Shown here in pieces: positions 1-9,657 of a DNA stretch of 64,000 nucleotides. A model generated the notes under the pieces. That model saw nothing but the letters and a program-made list of their open reading frames with translations. It was not told the DNA's origin and did no database searches. Location of the stretch: NCBI GenBank assembly GCA_964613795.1, contig CAZTJR010000002.1, positions 161,599 through 225,598 on the forward strand. Reading direction: 5' to 3'. The position numbers were made by a program, and so were the translations under genes. Numbering within the stretch: the first letter of the stretch is position 1; each line of letters opens with the position of its first letter. Origin of the DNA: Chromatocurvus sp964613795 (GTDB lineage: Bacteria; Pseudomonadota; Gammaproteobacteria; Pseudomonadales; Halieaceae).

Positions 1-171
1 CACCTCCCGGGACAGCGTGTTGTTGCGCTCGCGCAGGCGGGCATTCTCACGCTTTGCGGACTCCACCTGCTGCTGAAGACGTTGTCGCTCCGCGAGGCTG
101 CCATCGGCAAACCACAGCCGGTACTGCAACAGCAGCAACAGAACGGCGAGGACCGCGAGAAACCAGCGCAA
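1..171 (-). CDS. ftsB: Cell division protein FtsB, 3' part off the window edge
   Basis: The first 57 codons are visible on the minus strand and the gene runs off the left edge. The translation opens with a short cytoplasmic tip and one hydrophobic helix (FLAVLAVLLLLL, then QYRLWF) and continues as a charged coiled coil (about residues 25-57), the layout of FtsB, which joins FtsL and FtsQ in the divisome. The reading starts at a TTG (169-171), because an in-frame stop lies four codons upstream and there is no ATG. It lies 20 bp downstream of eno, the usual gammaproteobacterial neighbour. The TTG start is inferred; the identity is supported by both the sequence pattern and the position. Confidence 0.85.
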   Translation of the reverse strand, partial: MRWFLAVLAVLLLLLQYRLWFADGSLAERQRLQQQVESAKRENARLRERNNTLSREV

Positions 172-191
172 GACGGCTGCCTAGCGGCCCA

Positions 192-1478
192 CTAGCGCGC
201 GAATTCCAGGCGACCGCGATAGGGTGCCTCGGCGCCAAGTTCCGCTTCTATCCGCAGCAGGCGATTGTACTTGGCAACGCGATCGGAGCGGCACAGCGAG
301 CCCGTTTTGATTTGACCGGCCGCGGTGGCGACGGCGAGATCGGCGATCGTGGTGTCCTCGGTTTCGCCCGAGCGGTGGGAAATCACCGAGGAATACCCGG
401 CCTCGGAGGCCATGGCAATGGCCTCCAGAGTTTCGCTGAGGCTGCCGATCTGGTTGAACTTGATCAGTATGGAATTCGCTACGCCGCGCTCGATGCCCTG
501 GCGCAGAATGCCGGTGTTGGTCACGAACAGATCGTCGCCGACCAGCTGCACCCGGTCGCCCAGTTTGTCGGTCAGCAGTTTCCAGCCGTCCCAGTCAGAC
601 TCGTCGAGGCCGTCCTCGATGGAAATAATGGGGTGCTTATCGACCAGGCCCGCCAGATAAGCGGCAAAGCCCGCGCTGTCATAATCCACACCTTCACCGA
701 TCAGCCGGTAGCGGCCATCGCGGTAGAATTCGGACGCCGCACAGTCCAGCGCCAGGGTGATATCCTCACCCAGACGATACCCTGCGCTGGCCACCGCTTC
801 CGCAATCACTTCAAGCGCCGCGGCGTTGCTCGGCAGGCTGGGCGCAAAGCCGCCCTCATCGCCTACCGCCGTGGCGAGACCGCCAGCGCTGAGCCCTTTC
901 TTCAGGTGATGAAATATCTCCGCGCCCATACGCAACGCCTCGGCGAAAGAACCGGCTGACACCGGCTGAATCATGAATTCCTGAATATCCACATTGTTGT
1001 CGGCGTGCTCTCCTCCATTGAGGATGTTCATCATGGGGACGGGCATGGTCAGAGTGGTGTTGCCGGCAAGCGCGGCTATATGGCGGTACAGCGGCAGCTG
1101 CTGCGAGACCGCCGCGGCCTTTGCCGTCGCCAGAGAAACGGCGAGGATAGCGTTGGCACCGAAGGTCGCCTTGTTCGGCGTGCCGTCGGCCTCGATCATG
1201 CGACGGTCAATGTCGCGCTGGTCACGGGCATCCGCGCCCTTCAGCAGCGCCGCGATGCTGTCGTTCACATGTGCTACGGCAGACAGTACGCCTTTGCCGA
1301 GATAGCGCGCCGCGTCGCCATCGCGCAGCTCCAGCGCCTCGCGCGAGCCAGTGGAAGCACCGGATGGCGCGCAGGCTACGCCAAGGCTGCCATCCTCGAG
1401 GCGCACCTCGGCCATGACCGTGGGGTTGCCACGGGAGTCGAGCACCTCGAATGCCTGGACAGTCCTGATCTTACTCAT
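192..1478 (-). CDS. eno: Enolase
   Basis: Phosphopyruvate hydratase of glycolysis, converting 2-phosphoglycerate to phosphoenolpyruvate in the cytoplasm. At 428 residues it matches the family length (about 430). The N-terminal substrate loop GASTGSREALELRDG lies near residue 40, the metal-binding stretch SIEDGLDE in the barrel, the catalytic lysine region ILIKFNQIGS near residue 340, and the signature SHRSGETEDT near residue 365. It starts at an ATG with kdsA ending 35 bp upstream on the same strand, so it is probably cotranscribed with kdsA and ftsB, as in many gammaproteobacteria. Nothing is abnormal. Confidence 0.98.
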   Translation of the reverse strand: MSKIRTVQAFEVLDSRGNPTVMAEVRLEDGSLGVACAPSGASTGSREALELRDGDAARYLGKGVLSAVAHVNDSIAALLKGADARDQRDIDRRMIEADGTPNKATFGANAILAVSLATAKAAAVSQQLPLYRHIAALAGNTTLTMPVPMMNILNGGEHADNNVDIQEFMIQPVSAGSFAEALRMGAEIFHHLKKGLSAGGLATAVGDEGGFAPSLPSNAAALEVIAEAVASAGYRLGEDITLALDCAASEFYRDGRYRLIGEGVDYDSAGFAAYLAGLVDKHPIISIEDGLDESDWDGWKLLTDKLGDRVQLVGDDLFVTNTGILRQGIERGVANSILIKFNQIGSLSETLEAIAMASEAGYSSVISHRSGETEDTTIADLAVATAAGQIKTGSLCRSDRVAKYNRLLRIEAELGAEAPYRGRLEFAR

Positions 1479-1513
1479 GCCGTGTCTCCGAAATTATCAG
1501 TCTTTCGACAGTA

Positions 1514-2365
1514 TCAATCTATGGCTAGTGGAGGTAATTGCTTGACCACTTCGTCAATCGCCCTGGCCTGTGTGAGAAAGTCTTCGAGTTGATGCAGTGG
1601 CAGTGCACTCGGCCCGTCGCACAGCGCTTTGGCCGGCTCAGGGTGTGCCTCGATGAACAGGCCCGCAAGCCCGACGGCCAGCCCGGCCCGGGCAAGTTCG
1701 GCAACCTGTGAACGCCGGCCGCCCGAGGCAGCACCCATCGGATCCCGACACTGCAGCGCATGCGTGACATCAAAAATCATCGGGATATTGCCACAGGCCT
1801 TGCGCATCACGTCGAAACCCAGCATATCCACCACGAGGTTGTCGTAGCCGAACATCGTTCCGCGCTCGCACAGCATCAGGCGGTCGTTGCCGCACTCGCG
1901 GAACTTCTCAACCACATTGCCCATCTGCGCAGGGGAGAGAAACTGAGGCTTCTTGATATTGATTGCTGCACCAGTAGCCGCCATTGCCGCCACCAGGTCG
2001 GTCTGGCGCGCCAGGAACGCCGGCAGCTGGATGATATCGCAAATCTCTGCCGCGGGCGCGGCCTCCTCCGGCGAATGGACATCGCTGATCACCGCTACAG
2101 CATATTCGGACTTGATGCGCGCCAGGATGCGCAGCCCTTCCTCGATACCCGGCCCGCGGAAAGAGTGAATGGAAGAGCGATTGGCCTTGTCATAGGATGC
2201 CTTGAAGACCAGGGGAATGCCGAGCCTGGCGCACACCTCGCAGTACACGCCCGCCACATCCACCGCGAACTGCTCGCTCTCGAGCACATTCACTCCACCC
2301 AGAAGGGTGAAGGGACGCGAATTCGCAATGGTCAGACCGGCGACGTTGACGCTGGCTTCCTGCAT
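1514..2365 (-). CDS. kdsA: 3-deoxy-8-phosphooctulonate (KDO-8-P) synthase
   Basis: Condenses phosphoenolpyruvate with arabinose 5-phosphate to make KDO-8-phosphate for the lipopolysaccharide inner core. The open frame extends further upstream, but the start at 2365 (MQEASVNVAG) gives 283 residues, the family length, and avoids overlap with pyrG. Motifs include LLGGVNVLES near residue 20, FKASYDKANRSS near residue 60, and SHAL-type C-terminal barrel strands with FDVTHALQ and FIEAHPEPAKA. It sits 37 bp downstream of pyrG and 35 bp upstream of eno on the same strand, a classic arrangement. Confidence 0.97.
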   Translation of the reverse strand: MQEASVNVAGLTIANSRPFTLLGGVNVLESEQFAVDVAGVYCEVCARLGIPLVFKASYDKANRSSIHSFRGPGIEEGLRILARIKSEYAVAVISDVHSPEEAAPAAEICDIIQLPAFLARQTDLVAAMAATGAAINIKKPQFLSPAQMGNVVEKFRECGNDRLMLCERGTMFGYDNLVVDMLGFDVMRKACGNIPMIFDVTHALQCRDPMGAASGGRRSQVAELARAGLAVGLAGLFIEAHPEPAKALCDGPSALPLHQLEDFLTQARAIDEVVKQLPPLAID

Positions 2366-2402
2366 ACCGAAAGTCTCCACTGTTTCCTGGCGCCGCAGCG
2401 CC

Positions 2403-4034
2403 TTATCTGGCGGCCGCCCTGGTGACCGCCGCTTCAATGAATCCGGTGAACAGTCGGTGTCCACCGCGCGGGCGCGAAGTGAATTCCGGGTGGAACTGGC
2501 AAGCGACGAACCAGGGGTGCCCGGGCAGCTCGATCATCTCGACCAGACTTCTGTCGGCCGACCAGCCGGCCACGCGCATTCCTGCATTCTGAAAACGCTC
2601 CACGTAGTTGCTGTTGACCTCATAGCGATGACGGTGACGCTCGTTGATGGTATCGGCACCGTAGATTCCGCGTATCATGCTGTCGGCTTCCAGGTGACAG
2701 GGCTGTGCACCAAGGCGCATCGTGCCACCCAGATCGGAGGACTCGTCTCGCAGTTGCGTGGAGCCGTCCGCATTCTGCCACTCCGTGATCAGCGCAATGA
2801 CGGGGTGCGCCGTGTCACGCTCCATTTCCGTTGAGTTGGCTCCGCTGAGCCCGCAGACATTGCGCGCGTATTCAATCAGCGCTACGTGCATGCCGAGACA
2901 GATACCGAGGAAGGGCACGCCATTCTCGCGGGCGTAGCGGACCGCCTCGATCTTGCCTTCGACGCCGCGATCGCCAAAGCCCCCCGGGACCAGAATCGCA
3001 TCCGCCGATGCGAGCACCCCCGTGCCGTTACGCTCGATATCCTCCGCCTCGACGTATTGGATGCGAACATTGGTCAGCGTCTGCAAGCCGGCGTGGGACA
3101 GCGCTTCATTGAGCGACTTGTAGGCATCGGGAAGCTCCATGTATTTACCCACCATGGCCACGCGCACCTCGCCGCGATCGGGGCTGAATTCTCGCCGCAG
3201 TACTTCGTCCCACTCGCTCAGGTCAGCGGCGGGACAGTCGATCCGGAAGCGTTCGACCACGAAATCATCAAGCCCCTTGTCATGCAGGGCCCGCGGGATC
3301 CGGTAGATGGAATCGGCGTCCATCAAGGGAATGACGGCACGCTCCTCGACATTGGTGAACAGGGAAATTTTCCGGCAGGCCCCCTCATCAATTGGCACGG
3401 AACAGCGACACATAAGTATATCCGGCTGCAGACCAATGGAGCGCAGTTCCTTCACCGAGTGCTGTGTCGGCTTGGTTTTGATTTCACCGGCGGTGGCGAT
3501 ATAGGGCACCAGGGTCAGGTGCATGAGCAGGGCACGGGATGAGCCCAGCTCGACCTTGAGTTGCCGCGCTGCCTCGAGGAAAGGCAGACCCTCGATGTCG
3601 CCGACAGTGCCGCCAATTTCTACCACCGCCACATCTGCATCACCGGCCCCCAGATACACACGCCGCTTTATCTCGTCGGTGATATGAGGGATGACCTGGA
3701 CCGTGCCACCGAGATAATCGCCGCGGCGCTCCTTGGCGAGCACAGCGTTATAGACACGGCCTGTCGTAAAGTTGTTGCCGCGATGCATCACGGTACGCGT
3801 GAAGCGCTCGTAATGACCGAGGTCCAGGTCGGTCTCGGCGCCGTCCTCGGTGACAAACACTTCTCCGTGCTGGAACGGGCTCATGGTGCCGGGGTCGATA
3901 TTGATGTACGGGTCCAGCTTGAGCAGCGTGACTTTGAGGCCTCTGCTCTCGAGCACCGCCGCCAGCGACGCAGCCGCTATGCCCTTGCCGAGAGAAGAAA
4001 CGACCCCACCGGTCACAAAGACGAAACGCGTCAT
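2403..4034 (-). CDS. pyrG: CTP synthase
   Basis: Makes CTP from UTP, ATP and glutamine. The 543 residues contain an N-terminal amidoligase domain with the P-loop-like SSLGKGIAAASLAAVLE (residues about 13-29) and a C-terminal class I glutamine amidotransferase domain with the nucleophile loop GICLGMH near residue 379 and the catalytic pair in FHPEF (H515, E517). The ATG start gives the family length of about 545. It heads the pyrG-kdsA-eno run. A possible promoter lies between it and tilS. Confidence 0.98.
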   Translation of the reverse strand: MTRFVFVTGGVVSSLGKGIAAASLAAVLESRGLKVTLLKLDPYINIDPGTMSPFQHGEVFVTEDGAETDLDLGHYERFTRTVMHRGNNFTTGRVYNAVLAKERRGDYLGGTVQVIPHITDEIKRRVYLGAGDADVAVVEIGGTVGDIEGLPFLEAARQLKVELGSSRALLMHLTLVPYIATAGEIKTKPTQHSVKELRSIGLQPDILMCRCSVPIDEGACRKISLFTNVEERAVIPLMDADSIYRIPRALHDKGLDDFVVERFRIDCPAADLSEWDEVLRREFSPDRGEVRVAMVGKYMELPDAYKSLNEALSHAGLQTLTNVRIQYVEAEDIERNGTGVLASADAILVPGGFGDRGVEGKIEAVRYARENGVPFLGICLGMHVALIEYARNVCGLSGANSTEMERDTAHPVIALITEWQNADGSTQLRDESSDLGGTMRLGAQPCHLEADSMIRGIYGADTINERHRHRYEVNSNYVERFQNAGMRVAGWSADRSLVEMIELPGHPWFVACQFHPEFTSRPRGGHRLFTGFIEAAVTRAAAR

Positions 4035-4138
4035 GGAAAACCTTACAGTCGCTGAAATGGGAGACGCACAGCACTACACCGGGCCAGCGCGCCTGTCACC
4101 GCGCCAACCTAGCATGCCCTGCAAGAAGATGGTTGGCT

Positions 4139-4167
4139 AGACTAACAGAAAGCCCGCTTTAGCTCAA
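4139..4167 (-). promoter_or_regulatory. Possible sigma-70 promoter for pyrG
   Basis: On the minus strand TTGAGC (4162-4167) and TAGTCT (4139-4144) are 17 bp apart and lie about 105 bp upstream of the pyrG ATG, overlapping the tilS stop. The match is modest (4/6 and 3/6). It is offered because the 129-bp tilS-pyrG gap is the largest in this operon region. Confidence 0.3.
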
Positions 4168-5477
4168 TCAGGATGACCGCTGTCAGGACGTTCCCAGACC
4201 AGACTTGCGCTGGCGCCCCGGGCTCGCCACAGGTCTCCGACGGCGAGCAGATTCCGACCAGAAAACAGCAGCGGTACACGCTCGCGCCACCAGGGTGGAA
4301 CACCTTTATTATTAAGCAATGTCTTTAACGCACGATGATGCGTCTCACCTTGCAGGCAGATCCTTTCGCCGCCCCGACGGAAGCCCAGCGTGAGTGCTGT
4401 CTCCGCGACCGCTGGGGCCCGAACGACAATTCGCCCCACGCCTTCGATCAGGATACGGTCGCCATCGCTCACTGTCCGTGCCTTCGGCTGCAAAAACGGC
4501 CACGGGCGCGGCAACAGATACACCGCACCCGCGTGGCGCTGCAGGCACCAGTCACGCCGCTGCAGCCTTGGCGACGCGTCTGCTGCGGCAGATCGCAGCT
4601 GGCGCAGGAATTCTCGCAGGGGCTCCCGGGGCGGCGGCCGGCAACCATGCTCGCGCAACCATCGGCGCAGGGCACCTGCCGCGGCCTCTGCTGGGAGCTG
4701 GCAAAGCTCCTTGCTGTCGCAGCCGGGATCGCCGAAGGCGTTATGGCGTGTGGTCAACGGCGTCGGCTGCCCCAGGGCTTCCCGCTCCGCGAGCAGCGTC
4801 ATGGCGCGCGTGACAGGTGCCCGATAGCCGGGCCAGCGCTGTTCCAGCAGCGGCAGGACGCACTGGCGAAGGTAGTTGCGATCATAGTGAGTATCAGCGT
4901 TCGAGGCATCCTCGATCCACTCGACTCCCGCTGCGACGACATAGGCGCGAAGGTCGGCGCGTGTCATGCCGAGTAGCGGCCGCACCAGGCGACCACTGCC
5001 CAGACGTCGTTCTTGCGGCATACCGGCGAGGCCATGCACCCCGGCACCACGCATCAGGCGCAGGAAAAACGTTTCCACCTGATCATCCTGGTGGTGACCG
5101 ACGAACAGCCGACCGCCCTCCTGCAGCGCGCGTTCAAACACAGCGTAGCGAGCCTCGCGCGCGGCCGCCTCGACGCCCTGTCCGCCGCAAACGACAGATA
5201 CGCGCTGCACCTGACATGGCATATGCAATTTTTTGCAAACTGCCAGGCAATGCGCTTCCCAGACATCGGCCTGGGCAGAAAGACCATGGTGAATGTGCAG
5301 CGCGAGCAGCGGCGGCGCGACATCGACGGCTGTGACATAACGGCTGAGGGCGATCAGCAACGCGCTTGAATCGAGACCGCCACTGAAGGCCACCAGCCAC
5401 CGCGGCTCGCCGAGATGCTGCTGCAGCGTCCGGGCAACAGCGGCGTCTACGGTGAGCAGTCCGCCACCACGGGTCAT
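4164..5477 (-). CDS. tilS: tRNA(Ile) lysidine synthase
   Basis: Modifies C34 of the CAU anticodon of tRNA-Ile to lysidine, using ATP and lysine. The PP-loop SGGLDSS is at residues 32-38, followed by ALHIHHGL and the conserved VGHHQDDQVET, then the linker and a C-terminal TilS domain containing LKTLLNNKGVPPWWRERVP. The length of 437 residues fits the long gammaproteobacterial form. It lies 16 bp downstream of accA, so cotranscription is likely; accA-tilS adjacency is common in this group. Confidence 0.96.
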   Translation of the reverse strand: MTRGGGLLTVDAAVARTLQQHLGEPRWLVAFSGGLDSSALLIALSRYVTAVDVAPPLLALHIHHGLSAQADVWEAHCLAVCKKLHMPCQVQRVSVVCGGQGVEAAAREARYAVFERALQEGGRLFVGHHQDDQVETFFLRLMRGAGVHGLAGMPQERRLGSGRLVRPLLGMTRADLRAYVVAAGVEWIEDASNADTHYDRNYLRQCVLPLLEQRWPGYRAPVTRAMTLLAEREALGQPTPLTTRHNAFGDPGCDSKELCQLPAEAAAGALRRWLREHGCRPPPREPLREFLRQLRSAAADASPRLQRRDWCLQRHAGAVYLLPRPWPFLQPKARTVSDGDRILIEGVGRIVVRAPAVAETALTLGFRRGGERICLQGETHHRALKTLLNNKGVPPWWRERVPLLFSGRNLLAVGDLWRARGASASLVWERPDSGHPD

Positions 5478-5493
5478 CGCCTGCCTGTAACCG

Positions 5494-6441
5494 TCAGTTA
5501 CCGTAGGACATCAGACGCTGGTAGCGGGACTCCAGCATCGTCTCCAGCGGCAGTTGCTGCAATGCATCGATCTTTTCCACCAGATGCTCGCGGATGCGTT
5601 CGGCCATCAGGTCGATATCCCGATGCGCACCGCCCGGGGGCTCAGGTATCGTCGCGTCGACGATACCCAGCTCCTGCAGCACCTTCGAGGTCACACCCAT
5701 GGCCTGTGCTGCGTCCGGGGCGTTGTCCGTGGACTTCCAGATAATATTGGCGCAGCCTTCGGGCGAGATCACGAAATAGGTGGAATATTGCAGCATGGCC
5801 AGGTGATCGCCTACACCAATGCCCAGCGCGCCGCCGGAGCTGCCCTCGCCAATCACCACGCAGACGACCGGTGTGGCGAGCCGCGACATCACCGCGAGAT
5901 TCGTGGCGATCGACTCACTGATACCGCGCTCTTCGGAGTCGATACCCGGATAGGCGCCCGGCGTGTCGATGAGCGTAATGACAGGCATGCGAAAACGCTC
6001 GGCCATCTCCATCAGGCGCAGGGCCTTGCGGTAGCCCTCCGGTTTCGGCATGCCGAAATTGCGATAGACTTTATCCTTTACAGCCCGGCCCTTTTCCTGG
6101 CCAATGACCATCACCGGCTTGTCATCCAGACGCGCAACGCCGCCGACGATGGCCTTGTCGTCGCCAAAGCGACGATCGCCGTGCAATTCGTCAAACTCGG
6201 CAAACACGCGGGCGATATAGTCCATAGCGTAAGGCCGCTGCGGATGCCGCGCGACGCGGACGATATCCCAGGCACTGAGATTGGAGAAGATTTTTTCGGT
6301 GAGGCGCTTGCTTTTCTTGCGCAGCGTGGCGATCTCTTCCGTCAGATTGAGGTCGGCGTCCGTGCCAACCAGCTGCAGCTCCTGAATTTTTACCTCAAGC
6401 TCTGCAATCGGTTGTTCAAAATCGAGATAATTAGGATTCAT
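5494..6441 (-). CDS. accA: Acetyl-CoA carboxylase carboxyltransferase subunit alpha
   Basis: The alpha half of the carboxyltransferase that makes malonyl-CoA for fatty acid synthesis. I chose the ATG at 6441 (MNPNYLDFEQPIAEL), which gives 315 residues and matches the family N-terminus; the open frame runs nine codons further upstream. Conserved segments include IGQEKGR, FGMPKPEGYRKA, TLIDTPGAYPG and the glycine-rich GEGSSGGALGI. It is the first gene of an accA-tilS pair on the minus strand. Confidence 0.97.
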   Translation of the reverse strand: MNPNYLDFEQPIAELEVKIQELQLVGTDADLNLTEEIATLRKKSKRLTEKIFSNLSAWDIVRVARHPQRPYAMDYIARVFAEFDELHGDRRFGDDKAIVGGVARLDDKPVMVIGQEKGRAVKDKVYRNFGMPKPEGYRKALRLMEMAERFRMPVITLIDTPGAYPGIDSEERGISESIATNLAVMSRLATPVVCVVIGEGSSGGALGIGVGDHLAMLQYSTYFVISPEGCANIIWKSTDNAPDAAQAMGVTSKVLQELGIVDATIPEPPGGAHRDIDLMAERIREHLVEKIDALQQLPLETMLESRYQRLMSYGN

Positions 6442-6514
6442 GTCGTCCTGCTGTCCCAAGCGAGGCAAGGCCCCGAGTTTACAAAATATCGTCGGCGGCG
6501 GCTAACGTCCGCGG

Positions 6515-7816
6515 TCAACCGAGCAGCGTTATCATCACCCCAGCGGCAACCGCAGACCCTACCACGCCGGCAACGTTAGGCCCCATGGCATGCATGAGAA
6601 GAAAGTTGTGCGGATTTGCCTCCAGCCCCAGCCGGTTGCTGACGCGCGCAGCCATCGGCACGGCCGACACACCGGCCGACCCGATCAATGGATTGATCGG
6701 GGTCGACCCATAGCGATTCATGAGTTTCGCCAGTATCACGCCCGAGGCTGTACCGATGGAGAAGGCGACAATTCCCAGCGCCAGTATGCCCAGCGTACTG
6801 GTGGCAAGGAACTGCTCAGCGACCAGCTTTGAGCCTACCGACAGGCCGAGGAATATCGTGGTGATATTTATCAGGGCGTTCTGGGCCGCCGCGCTGAGAC
6901 GCTCGACGACCCCGCATTCACGCATCAGGTTGCCGAAGCAGAACATACCCAGCAGGGGCGCCGCGCCAGGGAGAAGAAGCGCTACCAGCATCAGGAGCAC
7001 CAGCGGAAAAATGATTTTTTCGCGCTGACTGACCTCACGCAGCTGGGTCATGACGACACCTCGCTCCACCTCGGTGGTCAGCAGGCGCATGATAGGCGGC
7101 TGTATCAGCGGCACCAGGGCCATATAGGAATAGGCGGCAACGGCGATCGGGCCGAGTAGGTGGGGGGCGAGTACGCTGGAGACATAAATCGCGGTCGGAC
7201 CGTCCGCGCCGCCGATAATGCCGATCGCCGCGGCGTCTGCCAGCGTGAAGTCCGTGAGACCAAGCTGGGTCAGACCCACCGCCCCTAGCACCGTTGCGAA
7301 AATCCCGAACTGCGCGGCAGCGCCCAGGAACAGCGTTCTCGGGTTGGCCAGCAGGGGACCGAAATCCGTCATGGCTCCCACGCCCATGAAGATAACCAGG
7401 GGAGCGACGCCACTGGCAATCGACACCCGGTAGAAGGTGTAGAGCATACCATCCGTGTAGCCAGCGTCTTCCGCAAGATGGCGCAAGCCGGTGCGCAGCG
7501 CGGCACCGGCATCGGAAAGCCCCTCTCGCAGCGCCTCCACGCCGGCGTCCGCCGGCAGCGCCAGCATCGCGGCAAGTTCGGGCAGCAGAGCCGGATCAGC
7601 CGCGTTCAGCGCATTCTCGGCCGCGGAATAGGCCAGCCCCGCACCCGGGATATTGGCCAGAATGCCGCCGAATCCGATCGGCACCAGCAACAGCGGCTCG
7701 AAGTTCTTGCGGATTGCCAGAAACAGCAGCAGCAGACCCACGGCAATCATCAGCAGCGCGCCGACATCCATCTGCGCCAGCCCCGAGGCTGACCACAGTT
7801 CGTGCAATCGAGCCAC
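6515..7816 (-). CDS. oadB: Sodium-pumping oxaloacetate decarboxylase subunit beta
   Basis: The membrane subunit that decarboxylates carboxybiotin and exports sodium. The 433 residues are almost entirely hydrophobic, with many transmembrane helices and the family segments GGADGPTAIY, FCFGNLMRECGVVE and NPLIGSAGVSAVP. The start is a GTG that overlaps the oadA stop by one base (TAGTG), so the two genes are translationally coupled. It ends 73 bp before the accA start. With oadA and oadG it forms a complete three-subunit pump that links oxaloacetate or pyruvate metabolism to the sodium gradient. Confidence 0.95.
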   Translation of the reverse strand: MARLHELWSASGLAQMDVGALLMIAVGLLLLFLAIRKNFEPLLLVPIGFGGILANIPGAGLAYSAAENALNAADPALLPELAAMLALPADAGVEALREGLSDAGAALRTGLRHLAEDAGYTDGMLYTFYRVSIASGVAPLVIFMGVGAMTDFGPLLANPRTLFLGAAAQFGIFATVLGAVGLTQLGLTDFTLADAAAIGIIGGADGPTAIYVSSVLAPHLLGPIAVAAYSYMALVPLIQPPIMRLLTTEVERGVVMTQLREVSQREKIIFPLVLLMLVALLLPGAAPLLGMFCFGNLMRECGVVERLSAAAQNALINITTIFLGLSVGSKLVAEQFLATSTLGILALGIVAFSIGTASGVILAKLMNRYGSTPINPLIGSAGVSAVPMAARVSNRLGLEANPHNFLLMHAMGPNVAGVVGSAVAAGVMITLLG

Positions 7817-9657
7817 TAGCGATCTTCCAGCGTCAGCAGCGTCGCGCCCACCGCCACGGCATCGCCTGCACTCACCTGGATGTCGGCAACGCGACCGTCC
7901 CGGGTAGCGCGGATTTCCGTCTCCATCTTCATGGCCTCGAGAATGATCAACACCTGTCCAGCTTTCACGACGTCCCCTGCCGCCACCTCCACCTTGAAGA
8001 TATTGCCCGCAAGAGGCGCCTTAACGGCTTCTGCGGGTCCACTCGACGCCACATCCGACGTTTGCTCAGGGGCCCTGGTGGCTGGCTCCGCCGATTCCGC
8101 GGGTGCGACGCGCTCGATATCGCCACCGTCGGCCACCTCGACCGTGTAGGCCTTGCCGTTCACCGTTACAGTGTAGACGGCGGCGCTGTCCTCGCACGGT
8201 GCCGGGGGTGCGGCGGCGCTTGCGTTGTCAGCATCTGGCGCCGACGTCGCCTCGCTGCCGGGGGCCGGTTCAAAGGCATCAGGATTGCCTCGGTTGGCAA
8301 GAAACTTCAGGCCAATCTGCGGAAACAGCGCATAGGTCAGCACGTCGTCGACGCGGCGCTCGCCGTCGGCCAGTGAGATGCCCTGCTCGTTCGCGAGAGT
8401 CTCCAGCTCGTCACTGAGAGCATCCATTTCAGGCTCGAGCCGTTCGGCGGGACGACAGGTGATCGGTTCAGCGCCCTCGAGCACCCGTGCCTGCAGCTCC
8501 TGATTGACCGGCGCCGGCGTCGCGCCGTACTCGCCCTTGAGCACGGCCGCTGTCTCACGGGAGATGGACTTGTAGCGCTCGCCCGTGAGCACGTTGAGCA
8601 CCGCCTGGGTGCCAACAATCTGCGATGTCGGCGTCACCAGCGGTATGAAGCCGAGGTCCTCGCGCACGCGGGGAATCTCGTTCAGGACCTCGTCCATCCT
8701 GTCGGAAGCGCCCTGCTCCCGCAGCTGGTTTTCCATGTTGGTCAGCATACCGCCCGGTACCTGGGCGACCAGAATGCGTGAATCCACACCGCGGAGCGCG
8801 CCCTCGAAGCGCGCGTATTTGAGGCGGACATCGCGGAAATAAGCGGCGATTTCCGCTAGCTTGTCGATATCCAGGCCGGTTGCGCGATCGGTGCCCTCTA
8901 ATATGGCCACAACAGACTCTGTCGGTGAGTGGCCATAGGTCATGGACATGGAGGAAATGGACGTGTCGACGTTATCGATACCGGCCTCGACACACTTGAG
9001 AATGGTCGCCGTCGAGAGTCCGGTGGTGGCGTGACACTGCATGTGGATGGGAATGGCACAGGCCTCCTTGAGACGGCGCACCAGTTCATAACCCGTGTAA
9101 GGACGCAGTAGCCCCGCCATGTCCTTGATGGCGATGGAGTCGGCACCGGTATCCTCGATCCGGCGGCCCATATCCACCCAGGTCTCGATATCATGCACCG
9201 GACTGAGGGTATAGGACAGCGTACCCTGGGCATGCCTGCCGGTCTCTTTCACGGCGCGCAGGGCAACCTCGAGATTGCGCATGTCATTCATGGCGTCGAA
9301 GACCCGGAACACATCGACACCGTTTTCCGCCGCCCGCTCGACAAAGCGACGTACTACGTCATCGGCGTAGTGGCGATAACCGAGAATGTTCTGGCCACGT
9401 AACAGCATCTGCTGCGGTGTCTTCGGCATGGCCCTCTTGAGTTCGCGGATGCGCTCCCAGGGATCTTCACCCAGATAGCGTATGCAGGCGTCGAAGGTGG
9501 CACCACCCCATGATTCCAGTGACCAGAAGCCGACGTCATCGAGCGCCCCGGCAATCGGCAGCATGTCGTCAAGGCGCATGCGGGTTGCCAGGAGCGACTG
9601 GTGCCCATCGCGCAGAACCACATCAGTGATGCCGAGGGGCCGCGTGCTGTTATCCAT
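7816..9657 (-). CDS. oadA: Oxaloacetate decarboxylase subunit alpha (biotin carboxyltransferase)
   Basis: Transfers the carboxyl group of oxaloacetate to its own biotin. The N-terminal barrel carries the metal aspartate in VVLRDGHQS (D17) and the carbamylated lysine in AIKDMAG (K178). The next ligand pair reads Q207-C-H209, where many homologues have H-C-H. A proline/alanine-rich linker near residue 500 leads to a biotinyl domain with EAMKMETE, biotin on K577. Its length of 613 residues is slightly above the usual 590-600. It is the middle gene of oadG-oadA-oadB and serves as the internal comparator for the odd carboxyltransferase at 37.9 kb. Confidence 0.95.
   Translation of the reverse strand: MDNSTRPLGITDVVLRDGHQSLLATRMRLDDMLPIAGALDDVGFWSLESWGGATFDACIRYLGEDPWERIRELKRAMPKTPQQMLLRGQNILGYRHYADDVVRRFVERAAENGVDVFRVFDAMNDMRNLEVALRAVKETGRHAQGTLSYTLSPVHDIETWVDMGRRIEDTGADSIAIKDMAGLLRPYTGYELVRRLKEACAIPIHMQCHATTGLSTATILKCVEAGIDNVDTSISSMSMTYGHSPTESVVAILEGTDRATGLDIDKLAEIAAYFRDVRLKYARFEGALRGVDSRILVAQVPGGMLTNMENQLREQGASDRMDEVLNEIPRVREDLGFIPLVTPTSQIVGTQAVLNVLTGERYKSISRETAAVLKGEYGATPAPVNQELQARVLEGAEPITCRPAERLEPEMDALSDELETLANEQGISLADGERRVDDVLTYALFPQIGLKFLANRGNPDAFEPAPGSEATSAPDADNASAAAPPAPCEDSAAVYTVTVNGKAYTVEVADGGDIERVAPAESAEPATRAPEQTSDVASSGPAEAVKAPLAGNIFKVEVAAGDVVKAGQVLIILEAMKMETEIRATRDGRVADIQVSAGDAVAVGATLLTLEDR

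Noticed and set aside
54..959. Open frame of 301 codons on the plus strand
   Set aside because: Antisense to the 3' half of eno, with no family signal.
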